Position numbers and translations under genes: made by a program. DNA of 64,000 nt. It comes from Coturnix japonica. Its lineage: Eukaryota > Chordata > Aves > Galliformes > Phasianidae. The notes under the pieces are model-generated. The model saw only the letters and a list, made by a program, of their open reading frames with translations. It did no database searches and was not told the origin of the DNA. The number at the start of each line of letters is the position of its first letter. Within the stretch, counting starts at the first letter, position 1. Location of the stretch: assembly GCF_001577835.2 (NCBI RefSeq), contig NC_029516.1, positions 55,468,802 to 55,532,801 on the forward strand, in the 5' to 3' direction. This document shows positions 27,801 to 36,068 of this stretch, piece after piece.

Positions 27801-30354
27801 GTTCTTGTTGCCTTGAGATTCAGCAGCAGAGGAGTTGCTGATGGGTGGCAGGACTTGACCTTGTTCCATAACATGCAGTTTCAGCTGGGATGAGTAACAC
27901 ATTCTCCATAGACTTCAGGTTTTCTGTAGAGGGTCAGTAGTGGGAATTGCCCAGGAGCACCCTAAAGCTGAATCATAGAATCCTTAGAGTTGGAAGGGAC
28001 CATCTGGTCCAACTTCCCTGCAGTGAACAGGGACACCTACTGCTGGATCAGGTGGCCTATGGCCTGATTCAGCTTTGCTTTGAAAGTTTCCAGGGATGAA
28101 GCACCAACTACATTTCTGGACAATCCATTACAGTGCCTCACAGTCCTCACTGTGAAAGAGAGACTTTTTCCTTATAACCAACCTAAATCTCCCCTCTTTA
28201 ATCTTGAAGCCATTTCCCCTTGTTCTGTCACCACAGACCCTGCTAAAGAGTCTGTCCCCTTCTTTTCTGTAACTCCCCTTTAGATACTCTCAGGCCACTC
28301 TCAGGTCACCTCACAGCCTCACTTCTCCAGGCTGAACAGCCCCAGCCTATCCTCACTGGGGTGGTATTCCATCCCTTGGATCATTTTTGTGGCCCTCCTC
28401 TAGACGCGCTCCAACAGGTCCATGTCTCTTCTGTACTGAATACTCCACATCTGGACTCTACTCCAGGTGAGGCCTCACCAGTGCAGAGTAGAGGGGCAGG
28501 ATCACCTCCATCACCCTTCTTGCCAAGCATCTCTTGACACAGCCCAGGATACAGTTGTCTTTCTTTGGCTGCAAGGGTGCATTGCCAGCTCATGTCCAGC
28601 TTGCCATACACCAGTATGCCCGCATCCTTTTCAGCAGGGCTGTGCTCAATCCTTTAATCCCCCAACTTGTGTTGGTATTGGATGTTACCTTGACTTAGGT
28701 GTAAGACCTCACTGCTCAGGCCTTCCTAGATCTCTCTGGATGGCATCTCATCCCTTTGGTGTGTCGGCTGCACCTCTCAGTTTGGTGTCATCAGCAAACT
28801 TGCTGAGGATGCACTTGACCCCACTGTCAGTATCACTGTTGAAGATACTGAAGAGTATCAATCCCAGCACTGACCCCAAGGGGACTCCTCTAATCACTGA
28901 TCTCCATCCAGACATTGTGCAATGGACCACCACTCTCTGGACTCAATCCTGCATCCAGTTCTTTGCCCATCAAACAGCCCACCCATCAAATCCACATCTT
29001 TCCAATTTGGAGAGAAGGATGTTGTGGGGCACTGTGTCAAAGACCTTACTGAAGTCCAGATAGATGACATTGGTGGCTCTTCCCTTGTCCATTGATACAG
29101 TGATACCAACATAGAAGGCCACCAGATTGGTCAAGCAGTATTTATCCTTGGTGAAGCCACACTGGTTCTCCCAGAACACCTCCCTGCTTTCCATGTGCCA
29201 TAGCATAGCTTCCAGGAGGATCTGCTCCATGATCTTTCCTGGCACTGAGGTGAGACTGACAGGTCCGTGGTTCCCAGGGCCATCTTTTTTACCCTTTTTT
29301 AAAATGGATGCAGTGTTGCCTTTATTCCAGTATCCAGAGACTTCACCTGGTTGCTACAACTTTACAAGTAGCATAGAGAGTGGCTCGGCAAATGCATCAG
29401 CCAGTTCCTTCAGGACTCTGGGATGCATCTCATTGGGACCCATAGACTTGTGGATGCTCAGGTGGTCACAAACCTGATCTTCACTTACAGCAGGAGGGAT
29501 GTTGCTTCTTCAGTCCTTTCCTACCAAACCAAAAGTTTGAGGGCTGTGTGACGAGCAATTATCAGGCGAGACCAAGGCAAAAGAGTTAAGTACCTCAGCC
29601 TTCTTGTCTGTTGTTACCAGCCTGCCTGTATCACTCACTAGGAGGAGTATGCCCTCCTGGACTTTCCTTTTCTGGTTGAGGTATCTGTAGAAGCCTTTCT
29701 TGTTGTTCTTGGCATCCCTTGCTAGATGTAGTTTTAGCTTGTAGTTCAAGCCAGGCCTTGGCTTTCTCAACCTGATCCCTACACAGCCTAGCAATTTCCT
29801 TACACTCTTCCTGCAGTACCAGTTCCCATTTCCACTGCTTGTACATTTTCTTCTTTCTTGAATCCATTTTGCATTGTAGAGGAGCTCTAATAATGAGAGC
29901 TCCAGGCTAAGATTAGAAGTTCTTGGTTGAACACCATGGCTAAAAGAGCTGATCCCCAGGCCTTAAGTATTCTTGACTATTTAAAGAGAAGCATTGTCTG
30001 TGGGGCTGGTGTCTCTGCCTCTTAAGCATGTACTTTAGCCAAGTGAGCTCAGTAATACCTTCACCTTCCAGGTCTGCTGGGTGGTGTGCTTGGAGGCCCA
30101 CAGGGTCCTGGACTGCAGTGTTATTCCCAGGCCACAGTCAGGTCTGTGCCCTGCACTGCAGGCACCTGCTTCCAGCTTTGCAGGGCAAGGGGCTGTAGCC
30201 AAGGACCCGGGGCTGGCAGCAGCAGTGTTTCTCTGTATAGGTCTGCTGGGACAGTAGTGGGGCATGATACCTATTTTGTCTGTCACTATGGGAAACCTGT
30301 TTTTCTTTCTCCATTTCTTCAGGCAGCAAAATGAAATTCCTCCACAAAAAGTAA
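735..30354 (+). CDS. DENND2A: DENND2A, C-terminal 674 residues (17 coding exons)
   Basis: DENN domain-containing protein 2A is a guanine nucleotide exchange factor reported to act on Rab9 in endosome-to-Golgi traffic. Seen here: 17 exons with GT-AG borders whose phases all agree join into one frame of 674 codons ending in TAA at 30352-30354. Numbering from the first complete codon (736), residues 1-200 are a Ser/Pro-rich linker with two YEDI motifs. The tripartite DENN module follows: uDENN from about 200 ([12 protein letters not shown]), cDENN about 320-516 ([34 protein letters not shown]) and dDENN about 517-660. The protein ends KMKFLHKK. I recall this sequence as closely matching mammalian DENND2A (about 1,000 residues); DENND2C and DENND2D are less similar. 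The 5' exons with the start codon lie before the window. The neighbouring MKRN1 agrees with human 7q34. Confidence 0.96.
863..3631 (+). other. DENND2A intron a-b
   Basis: Intron of 2.8 kb. It holds a CR1 3' fragment at about 2118-2286. Otherwise I see no exon-like, RNA or repeat signal. Confidence 0.7.
2118..2286 (+). repeat. CR1 LINE 3' fragment
   Basis: Contains 'ggtggtggatgccctctcct', 'aactagatggcctttaaaga' and the terminal 'gattctgtgat'. 5'-truncated, in a DENND2A intron. Confidence 0.85.
3632..3753 (+). CDS. DENND2A: DENND2A coding exon b
   Basis: Acceptor ...tactgcag before 3632; donor GTACTT after AAG at 3753. Encodes [13 protein letters not shown] and [15 protein letters not shown] second YEDI motif repeats the one ending the previous exon, as in mammalian DENND2A. 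Confidence 0.92.
3754..6689 (+). other. DENND2A intron b-c
   Basis: Intron of 2.9 kb. Open frames here are short and lack splice or codon support. No recognisable repeat or gene was seen. Confidence 0.7.
6690..6887 (+). CDS. DENND2A: DENND2A coding exon c
   Basis: Acceptor ...cacttccag before 6690; donor GTAAAT. 66 codons, phase 0 at both ends. Encodes [15 protein letters not shown] and a Ser/Pro-rich stretch ([16 protein letters not shown]), a likely phosphorylated linker, ending RRRKIPK. Confidence 0.94.
7376..7469 (+). CDS. DENND2A: DENND2A coding exon d
   Basis: Acceptor ...gatgagcag before 7376; donor GTAAAG. Encodes [20 protein letters not shown] then [12 protein letters not shown] very basic segment just before the DENN module. 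Confidence 0.93.
8728..8778 (+). CDS. DENND2A: DENND2A coding exon e (51 bp)
   Basis: Short exon between ...tattctag and GTAAGG. Encodes [17 protein letters not shown], an acidic stretch following the basic exon d. Its 51 bp keep the frame, so the exon could be skipped without a frameshift. Confidence 0.92.
10760..10925 (-). repeat. CR1 LINE 3' fragment
   Basis: Antisense CR1 end ('aatcatatcatagagacata...') and the 'aggctgcctggagccacatc' region, close before DENND2A exon f. Confidence 0.8.
11029..11216 (+). CDS. DENND2A: DENND2A coding exon f (uDENN start)
   Basis: Acceptor ...cttgtcatag; donor GTGTGG after AAG. Encodes [19 protein letters not shown] then [20 protein letters not shown] and [12 protein letters not shown], the upstream DENN (uDENN) segment. 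Confidence 0.95.
11933..12042 (+). CDS. DENND2A: DENND2A coding exon g
   Basis: Acceptor ...ctcaaccag; donor GTATAAGT. Encodes [20 protein letters not shown] then [16 protein letters not shown]. Leaves with two bases (AG) that join C of the next exon as Ser. Confidence 0.95.
12260..12329 (+). CDS. DENND2A: DENND2A coding exon h
   Basis: Acceptor ...tttctgcag; donor GTAATT. Encodes [20 protein letters not shown] then RRLL, the end of uDENN. Confidence 0.95.
12943..13020 (+). CDS. DENND2A: DENND2A coding exon i
   Basis: Acceptor ...gtcttgaaag; donor GTGAGC. 26 codons: [20 protein letters not shown] then FNLFSK, entry into the central DENN domain. Confidence 0.94.
13506..13646 (+). CDS. DENND2A: DENND2A coding exon j
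   Basis: Acceptor ...aattccag; donor GTAAAA. 47 codons: [40 protein letters not shown]; cDENN. Confidence 0.95.
14033..14102 (+). repeat. CR1 LINE 3' tail
   Basis: Short copy: 'tggaactagatgatctttaa' followed by 'ggtcccttccaacc'. Confidence 0.85.
15172..15637 (-). repeat. CR1 LINE 3' fragment, about 465 bp
   Basis: Antisense CR1 ('agatcatctagtccaaccac') extending through 'tgtcactgcagcaccgctcg' to the 'ctctggacacgctgcagggc' region. Confidence 0.85.
17605..17753 (+). CDS. DENND2A: DENND2A coding exon k
   Basis: Acceptor ...ctctccaaaag; donor GTATCC. Encodes [20 protein letters not shown] and [20 protein letters not shown], the most conserved cDENN core. It ends with AG, joined to C of exon l. 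Confidence 0.95.
18304..18336. repeat. Poly(T) tract
   Basis: Run of about 22 T, then GC, then 9 T, in DENND2A intron k-l. Confidence 0.9.
21569..21627 (+). repeat. CR1 LINE 3' tail (short, diverged)
   Basis: 'gttggacttgatgttcctta' followed by 'gggtccttcccagc'; an older-looking copy. Confidence 0.65.
24515..24692 (+). CDS. DENND2A: DENND2A coding exon l
   Basis: Acceptor ...tcttccag; donor GTGAGC. Encodes [60 protein letters not shown]; end of cDENN. It is separated from exon k by a 6.8-kb intron, the largest in this part of the gene. Confidence 0.96.
25054..25095 (+). CDS. DENND2A: DENND2A coding exon m (42 bp)
   Basis: Between ...cattcttag and GTGAGT. Encodes [14 protein letters not shown], the conserved VVDLxxxxF strand between cDENN and dDENN. 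Confidence 0.95.
25411..25440. repeat. (CA)n microsatellite
   Basis: Thirty bases of CA with one interruption, in the intron between DENND2A exons m and n. Confidence 0.9.
25877..25994 (+). CDS. DENND2A: DENND2A coding exon n
   Basis: Acceptor ...gttttgcag; donor GTAAAG. Encodes [20 protein letters not shown] then [19 protein letters not shown], start of dDENN. Confidence 0.95.
26540..26779 (+). CDS. DENND2A: DENND2A coding exon o
   Basis: Acceptor ...cttttcctcag; donor GTGAGG. Encodes [60 protein letters not shown]; the helical dDENN core. A CR1 fragment begins about 135 bp after the donor. Confidence 0.96.
26915..27367 (+). repeat. CR1 LINE 3' fragment, about 450 bp
   Basis: From 'gggtccagaggagggccacg' through 'gagaggttgtggatggcctc' to 'cattctgtgattccatgatt'. 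Sits between DENND2A exons o and p in sense orientation. Confidence 0.9.
27675..27761 (+). CDS. DENND2A: DENND2A coding exon p
   Basis: Acceptor ...cttcctgcag; donor GTAAGG. Encodes [20 protein letters not shown] and GVNRFLKGL, end of dDENN. Confidence 0.95.
27762..30322 (+). other. DENND2A last intron
   Basis: Intron of 2.56 kb, about three quarters of it one antisense CR1 (27972-29880). Only the first about 0.2 kb and the last about 0.45 kb appear to be unique sequence. Confidence 0.75.
27972..29880 (-). mobile_element. CR1 LINE, about 1.9 kb, with reverse transcriptase remnants
   Basis: Antisense CR1 filling the last DENND2A intron. Its 3' terminus is at 27972. Toward higher coordinates, minus-strand frames show reverse transcriptase motifs: [20 protein letters not shown] at about 28980-29100 and [16 protein letters not shown] near 28850, then FADDTKL near 28790. 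A segment typical of the region before the RT lies near 29640-29870. It is 5'-truncated, lacking the endonuclease, and its frame is broken in several places, so it is dead. Confidence 0.9.
30323..30354 (+). CDS. DENND2A: DENND2A terminal coding exon q
   Basis: Acceptor ...tttcttcag; encodes [10 protein letters not shown] then TAA (30352-30354). It sits 2.56 kb after exon p because a long antisense CR1 occupies most of the last intron. Confidence 0.95.
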
Positions 30355-31025
30355 AGAGCGAAGCACATCCTCATTCCACAGGAGAGAATGGCTTTATCAT
30401 TTAACATCAACAAATCAGACGTATCCACCGTTCCCATTTGACCTGCTCCCAGGGGGCCGCAACCTTGGGCAAGCTGACCATGGCCGGGATGCGCTCACAC
30501 AGGTGTGCAGTGCCACAGGACGATGCGACAGCAGTGGGGCTGCTGGGACAGGTCTCTGGATATCGACAGTTCTATGCACTGGACCAAGCACTCTGAACTC
30601 TGTACTAGCACGTTGCAGACAGCCCAGCAGATCGGATCCCTTAGCTAGTCAGTTCTTTGTTTCGCTGTATTTTTCTATTTATATTGGGGTTAGAACAAAT
30701 ATTAACCGATGCCTTTCGCCCTGCCTCCTCCCTGCCTGGTGCTGCAGGACAGTGGTGGGACTGCCACGGGACTGAGCTGGCAGAGCTTGAGCACCGAAGA
30801 TGGGAGGTACAGAGTTGTGTGGACATGTCTCTGCCAAGCAAAGATGCTGAGAACCACAAGGATGATTTGGACTGATGAGGAGGAGCTTCTGATGGTGAGG
30901 GGGAACCACTAAACCTACTGAGGACATGATCAGCCTGCCAGCTGTCAGGCTGGCTGCATCGGGTCCTGGCATGAGGAGAGGCTTTTCCTTACGCAGCATA
31001 ATTAAAAGTGAGTGGTTTAAAAGTT
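30355..31025 (+). terminator. DENND2A: DENND2A 3'UTR with ATTAAA poly(A) signal
   Basis: The first poly(A) signal variant after the stop is ATTAAA at 31001-31006, giving a 3'UTR of about 0.67 kb. The true cleavage site cannot be seen, and longer 3'UTRs are possible. The next gene is convergent, and its poly(A) signal is about 0.9 kb away. Confidence 0.55.
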
Positions 31026-31887
31026 GTACAGCCCCTGGGATGCGTTTGTGGTGTGTCTGCCACCTGCCTGCATGGGCCGGAGGAGACATCTAGTGGCTGA
31101 GTCCTATGCTTGGCCATGCCTGCATGCTCTGGACCCTGATGACCTTGTGCCCTCACCCAAGCTGTGTGCAAAGGGAGCCTGAGGATGAGCTCAGCTGTGG
31201 GGTCTGGCTGTGGAGACCCCTGTCAGGCAGGGCAGGTTCTCTGATGACTTCTGAGTGGCGTTAGAAAGCATTCTAACACTGCTGCTGCTGAGACAAAATG
31301 AGGATGTCAGCTGCCCTAGGGAACCTGCTGCTGCTGCTCACCCACCTTCACTGGGGCTCTCCACAGGCCTGAGGCTGGCTGAAGCTGAAAGAAACCCCTC
31401 AATGGTCCTCACTGCAGGGCTGAATGGAGCCTCCTCTGCTTTGGGAGTGTCAGGGGTGGGCTGCATGCTGGCACACCTTGCTGCGGGCAGCCCTGTCCTG
31501 CACCATGCCATGCAGGGCTGCTGGAGGGTTTGGAAGTGCCTCTTCCCTGCATTTGAGGGCCACGGTGACCAGTTATAGGGTCAGCAGAGCCTAATTCCAC
31601 TCATAAAAGAGTGGAGGGGATCTGTGGGTCCTGTCACTGCTGCCTCAGAAGGGTTCAGAAGCCAAAGTTTCCTACAGCAGCAGCCCCTTTCTTTGCTGGG
31701 TATAAGGACCCAGCAAACAGTGGAAGTGGATTGTGGTGGTGGTGGCAGGAATGGACAGGTGGGCATGGTGGTGGAGGGGTGAGTGCCTTGTTGGCAGCAA
31801 TAAGGATTGTAGGGCTCAAACCCAGCATGCAGTATCCAGGAGCGTTAAACAGCATGAAAAGCACAGAGAAAGAACATTTTACAGCCG

Positions 31888-31893
31888 TTTATT
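31888..31893 (-). terminator. AATAAA poly(A) signal of the secreted peptide gene
   Basis: Canonical AATAAA on the minus strand, about 65 bases after the TGA stop. A very short 3'UTR is implied. Confidence 0.6.
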
Positions 31894-31958
31894 GAAGGAC
31901 CGAACATGAAACTCAAGCAGGAGATGTTGATCTCAGTGTCAGAACAGCCCCGGCAGCT

Positions 31959-32017
31959 TCAGGCTGAGCTGTGTTGCTCTGGGACTGCGTGCCCTTGGAT
32001 GCTCTGCAGGAACCCCC
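31959..32017 (-). CDS. Secreted peptide gene, exon 3 (C-terminus)
   Basis: Acceptor ...tttgttttcacag before 32017. The split codon makes Arg, so the join reads SRQRRGFLQSIQ with a dibasic RR at the junction, and the frame ends HSSA with TGA. The RR would allow removal of a short C-terminal peptide. Confidence 0.5.
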
Positions 32018-32822
32018 CTGTGAAAACAAAGCCCAGAGGGCAGCCATGCTGGCTGAGGCCTTGAAGCCGCCCAGAAACCACACAGTACCACAGGAGCTGC
32101 TTACTTCTCTGCCGGGAGACGGCCTTCAGACCACAGGTGCCGGGCGGCCTGCAGGTGTAGAGCCCCAGGCAGCCGCCACAGTCAGAGGGCTTCTGGCAGG
32201 GCCGGCTCTGGATGCCATGGCAGGAGTGCTGCAAGGGGAGGCAGCAAGCTCAGCCTAATGCCAACAGCCAGGGGGGCAGCTCGTCCCCCCAGAGCAGGTT
32301 CTCCCTCACTTTAGTGGTTTACGGGAGAAAACACCCAGCAGCGTGCCCTTATGACCCAGGGCTGGGCGCCGGGGACACCCTGCTCTGTTGGAGAGGTGCC
32401 GCAAAGCCTACCTGCACCAAGGGCAGTGGGCAGCCATGCCCTGTGCTTACCGTGTCGCTGTTGAACTTCCCGTAGCCCTTCAGGTGATGGCTCAGCCCCA
32501 GGCTCCTGCTGCGGAGGGGCTGTGGTGGGCTCCTGCGGGGCCTGCTGGGGGGGTCCCGCATGCTGCTGCCTGTGGCCTTGTAGGGAGCCCCAGAGCCAGG
32601 GCAGAGCTCTGCCAGGGCCTCCCACACTGCAGCCTGGGGGTGGCTGTCATCTACCTGGTTGTCCCCTCCATCTCCAGCTGGCCGATGGTTGTCTGTGGGC
32701 CTCCCAGCTCTGAGCTGCCTTGCTGGAAGGGCTGCCCAGTCTCCCAGTGCCTCTCCATGTGCTGGGAGCGGGGAGAGCTGTGCCAGCAGCAGGACAGAGG
32801 CTGTCAGCACCCAGATCTCCAT
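31959..32822 (-). CDS. Unrecognised secreted cysteine-rich peptide precursor (3 exons)
   Basis: I do not recognise this gene. Seen: an ATG at 32822 opens a signal peptide (MEIWVLTASVLLLAQLSP, likely cut near PAHG). A propeptide with basic sites (RPRR, RSR) follows, and then a core with spacing C-x7-C-x5-C-x2-C-x5-C-x5-C. Three exons are inferred: 32451-32822, 32105-32228 and 31959-32017 (phases 0 and 1), giving about 184 residues. A TATA box lies about 100 bp upstream of the ATG and AATAAA about 65 bp after the stop. Known of such architecture: it is typical of peptide hormones, defence peptides and other small secreted ligands. The cysteine spacing fits neither defensin, CART, guanylin, AGRP nor prokineticin patterns that I know. 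It is convergent with DENND2A and tandem with the pseudouridine gene. An unspliced reading also stays open, because intron 2 is 87 bp and lacks in-frame stops. Confidence 0.6.
32105..32228 (-). CDS. Secreted peptide gene, exon 2 (six-cysteine core)
   Basis: Good acceptor (ctgcctccccttgcag) before 32228; donor GTAAGC after 32105. 41 codons plus one base carry all six core cysteines: HSCHGIQSRPC, QKPSDCGGC, LGLYTCRPPGTCG, then LKAVSRQR. That the Cys core is confined to one exon supports its being a folded unit. Confidence 0.58.
32451..32822 (-). CDS. Secreted peptide gene, exon 1 (signal peptide and propeptide)
   Basis: 124 codons from ATG to a GTAAGC donor (phase 0). The hydrophobic leader is followed by a Gly/Pro/Arg-rich propeptide ending LGLSHHLKGYGKFNSDT. 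RPRR and RSR look like proprotein convertase sites. A weak internal GTAGAT...TACAAG pair could remove 78 bp in frame, which I consider unlikely. Confidence 0.58.
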
Positions 32823-32922
32823 CAGGATTTGGCTTGGCTCAGGGATGCTCTGCTCAGTGAGGCTTGGGAACAGGAGCTGAAGCTGAGGCTGCCTCTCTTC
32901 CCCAGCACCGGTTGAAAGTCAC

Positions 32923-32929
32923 TTTTATA
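32923..32929 (-). promoter_or_regulatory. TATA box of the secreted peptide gene
   Basis: TATAAAA on the minus strand (context CTATAAAAG), about 100 bp upstream of the ATG. A start site about 30 bp downstream would leave a 5'UTR of about 75 bp. This fits a tissue-specific, regulated gene rather than a CpG-island housekeeping promoter. Confidence 0.55.
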
Positions 32930-32930
32930 G

Positions 32931-33928
32931 CACCAGCGCACGGCTCTTTTCCCCCGCCCCTGCCATGTCCCACCTCCCCTCCTGTGAGCTAACCAAGCGG
33001 CTTGTGGGAGCCTGTCCCCCTCTCTGCACTCCCAAACAGCCCAGCACCCTCCCACCAGGCCACCCAGATCCTTTCAGTGATGGGTACGTGTGTGTGGTGC
33101 AAGCACAGCGTTTCAGCTGAACAACACAAGGCTTTGATAAAGGGGGGCTGCTGGTCAGTGTGTGGATCCCTTTTGTCTCCATAAAGCTGTCTGCTGTATT
33201 TTTATCTTGACCAAATTGACCTAAGTAGGGCTGCCCTTGCTAATGAAGATGCTGTAGGTGTTAAAAGCAGAGGGATTGCTGTGCAGCCCTATCCTGGACA
33301 GGGTCAGTGCTCTGTTCCTGGCTTTGCCACAGACTTGCTGTGAACTTGGCACAGTCATTTGAGCTACACAGTTTGTGTGGCCATCTGTAAAGGAGGGTCG
33401 TGCTTTCCCTCCTCCCTGAAAAAGACCAAGAAAATGCCGCACTTGCTGACTAGCTTGGGAACACCTATGAGGTTGTCCTACAGCATTATGTTCCTGTCAG
33501 CTGCAGCTGAACACTGGTTGTGGTCCATGAGACCTCCTGTAGAGAAAGAGGTGTGAGCAGCTGCTGGGCCTGCCTGAAAACAGAACAAAGAAGTTCCTTG
33601 GATTGGCGCCTCCTTCCCTGATGGTTTACACCAAACCAAAACAGGTGAGTGTTCCCCATAGGGATGTGAGATAAACTATTGGCAGGCAGCAGACAGAAGA
33701 CCAAAGCAGTGGTTGTAACTCATGAGAGAGAGGAAGCAACAACAGAAAAACATGATTGTGAACAGTGCAATACAAGTTGATACCAGATGCACTCCATTGG
33801 GACTTAACCTCCCAGCAGCTCAAGTCCTCTAGTCAGCTTCTGAGCTTGAAACTGAAAACATGGCCTAATTCTTGGAGACGGTACTGCTGGGTGCATGAGG
33901 AGGTGATGGAGGAGAAAGCGATGTCAAT
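32931..33928. other. Intergenic: upstream of secreted gene / 3' flank of pseudouridine gene
   Basis: About 1 kb holding the promoter flank of the secreted peptide gene and the 3'UTR of the pseudouridine gene. I found no clear canonical poly(A) signal for the latter. No repeat was recognised. Confidence 0.5.
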
Positions 33929-34124
33929 CTAGTCCAGCTTCCATACCTTCACCTCTGGCCAGGGCTTGCTCTGGACTTCTTCTTGGCTGACGGTGGACGT
34001 GCTGATTGCTGGGGAGATGGGCTCATAGGAACGGAGAGACAAACGTGCAGCCAGCAGGCCCATCCGGACACAGGTATCTGTGTCGTGGTTGGCAATTATC
34101 CCTGCAGCAATTCCTGCCATTAAA
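33929..34124 (-). CDS. Pseudouridine gene terminal exon 18
   Basis: Acceptor ...ctttctctccacag. Encodes [40 protein letters not shown] and ends VKVWKLD with TAG at 33931-33929. It continues the GAGD-S-x-x-AG motif of exon 17. Confidence 0.95.
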
Positions 34125-36022
34125 CTGTGGAGAGAAAGAATAGCAGTTCTGAGCCCTGGGAACAGCTTTGGCCTCAGGAACATGGCTGGCTGGAATGGAA
34201 CCCATCTGAGGGACGTGGTTAGTGGGGACAGTGGTGGTGGGTTGATGGTTAGACTCAATGATCTCTGTGGCCTTTTCCAACCTTAATGATTCTATAAATC
34301 CAGATCAACGCTTACAGAAGCAGAGTATGTCTTAGAGGAGGGATGAGGTGAAAATAAGAAGTTTATGGGAGTTTATTACATTTATTTTAAAATGCGGAAG
34401 AACAAATAGTGCTATTGATTTGCGTTTCATTTGCTTCTCACCTGAGAAGTTGAAGTCACACCCCATCCCACCACATTTTCTTTTCTCCCCAGTTCTCCAA
34501 GAGAGGCTGCAGAAACTAAAGAGGGTCTACAGAGGGAAGAACCTATTTTAGCTTTCTTCTTTTAACTATTTTGTCACTTCTCTGCTCCTTGGTGGAACCT
34601 TGTTACATTCCCTCCTTACCCCCATTGTGAAGGTGAAGATGGGCAGAGAGGTATATTTCCCAATGTAATGTGAGAGGAGGTGGGGAAAAAAAAATCCAGA
34701 GCTGAAATGAGATTTTGGATTCAGACTTCTGCCAGCTTCATCTGTGATTGTCCATTAGAGATTGGCCAGTAAGAATGCTGTGACTGCTCAAACAACAGGT
34801 GTCTCCCACAGGCAGCAAGGAGGCATCAGAAGTGATGTTATCACCTGCTCAGCTCTGTTGAGGCATGGGGACATGTAGGGTGCTGCTGGTGGTCAGCTGG
34901 GAACAGCCAGGATTTGAATGTAGCTAAACTCAGGTGTGATGCTAGGAAACTGGGGAAGGACAAAAGAGAAGGGAAGGTGGAGGGAGAAAATAATGACATT
35001 TGAGAGGAGGAAGCAAGGGCAGGAAAACACGGCAGCAGGGAGGATTAATGAGCAAATCAATGTGAAAGGGAAAATGACTGCTTTTCTGCACTCTGGCTAA
35101 TTACCTCAGTATCGTTCTTTTTTCTTTTTTTTTTTTTTTCTCCTTAACAAAGGCACAGAAGATTGTGGTTTTCAAAACCATTCAATCTCTCAACAGCTCC
35201 AGAGACTGAGAGTAAACATTTGGGGGTGCATCCCCTAGTGATACCGTGTGCGGGCAGGCAGTGTTGTGTTGCCAGGGCAGCTGGGTGCAGGGAGCAAACA
35301 GCCGCAGAGCAGCATCTCCAAGGGCAGGAGAGCCTTGGGATCCGAGCAGGGCCACGGCCTCCTGGATCAGCATTCCCTACACAGTGCTTTGGAAGGACTA
35401 GGGCTCACAAGGCTGAGCTGTGTGTCTAACTCTGGGTTGTACCCTGCTGCATGGTCCCTTAGAGGAGGCAGCAGGCCAGCCTGTTTCATCTGTTTGTATG
35501 CCAAAGAGATGGCACTTCTGGCCCATTCTGGCACTGTTCAATGCAACAGGATCTCAGAGCAGCTGCCCCTGGACAAACATGAGTGCTGTGAAAACCCCTG
35601 TGTGAACCTGGGGACTCTGAGGAACAGGATTTCTGGAGAAAACATCAATATGGGATTAATATCCCAAAATTCAGAGCCCTGCAAACTTCCCACACTGCTG
35701 TGTTCAGCTCTACGGCACTGCACAACATGACAGCCTCCTTCACAGTGCCGCACTGAATGCAGCCAACTCACTTGAGAGCCAGTTTGGGATATGAGGAGTA
35801 AAGAAAGATTCTGGTGTTAAGTGGATGAATTAGCTTGGCAAGAAGATATTCATTGGCTTTTTTTATTCTGCCCACCTAAATAAGGAAAAAGGAGAGGTGC
35901 TTCTGTGTTGAGTTATTGGTAGGTAAGAGAAGAAAACAGAAAGGAATTATCTATCAGATGTGGCCTTTTGGTCTGGCCTAAGGCAATGAAAGGAGAGAAT
36001 CAATTATTGCAGCACATGAAGC

Positions 36023-36068
<46 letters not shown>

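Noticed and set aside
28467-29063. 198-codon plus-strand open frame
   Set aside because: It is the reverse complement of the antisense CR1 reverse transcriptase region, not a gene.
32388-32915. 175-codon plus-strand open frame opposite the secreted peptide gene
   Set aside because: Trp/Cys/Ala-rich shadow of the minus-strand coding exon. It has no promoter or splice support, whereas the minus strand has all of these.
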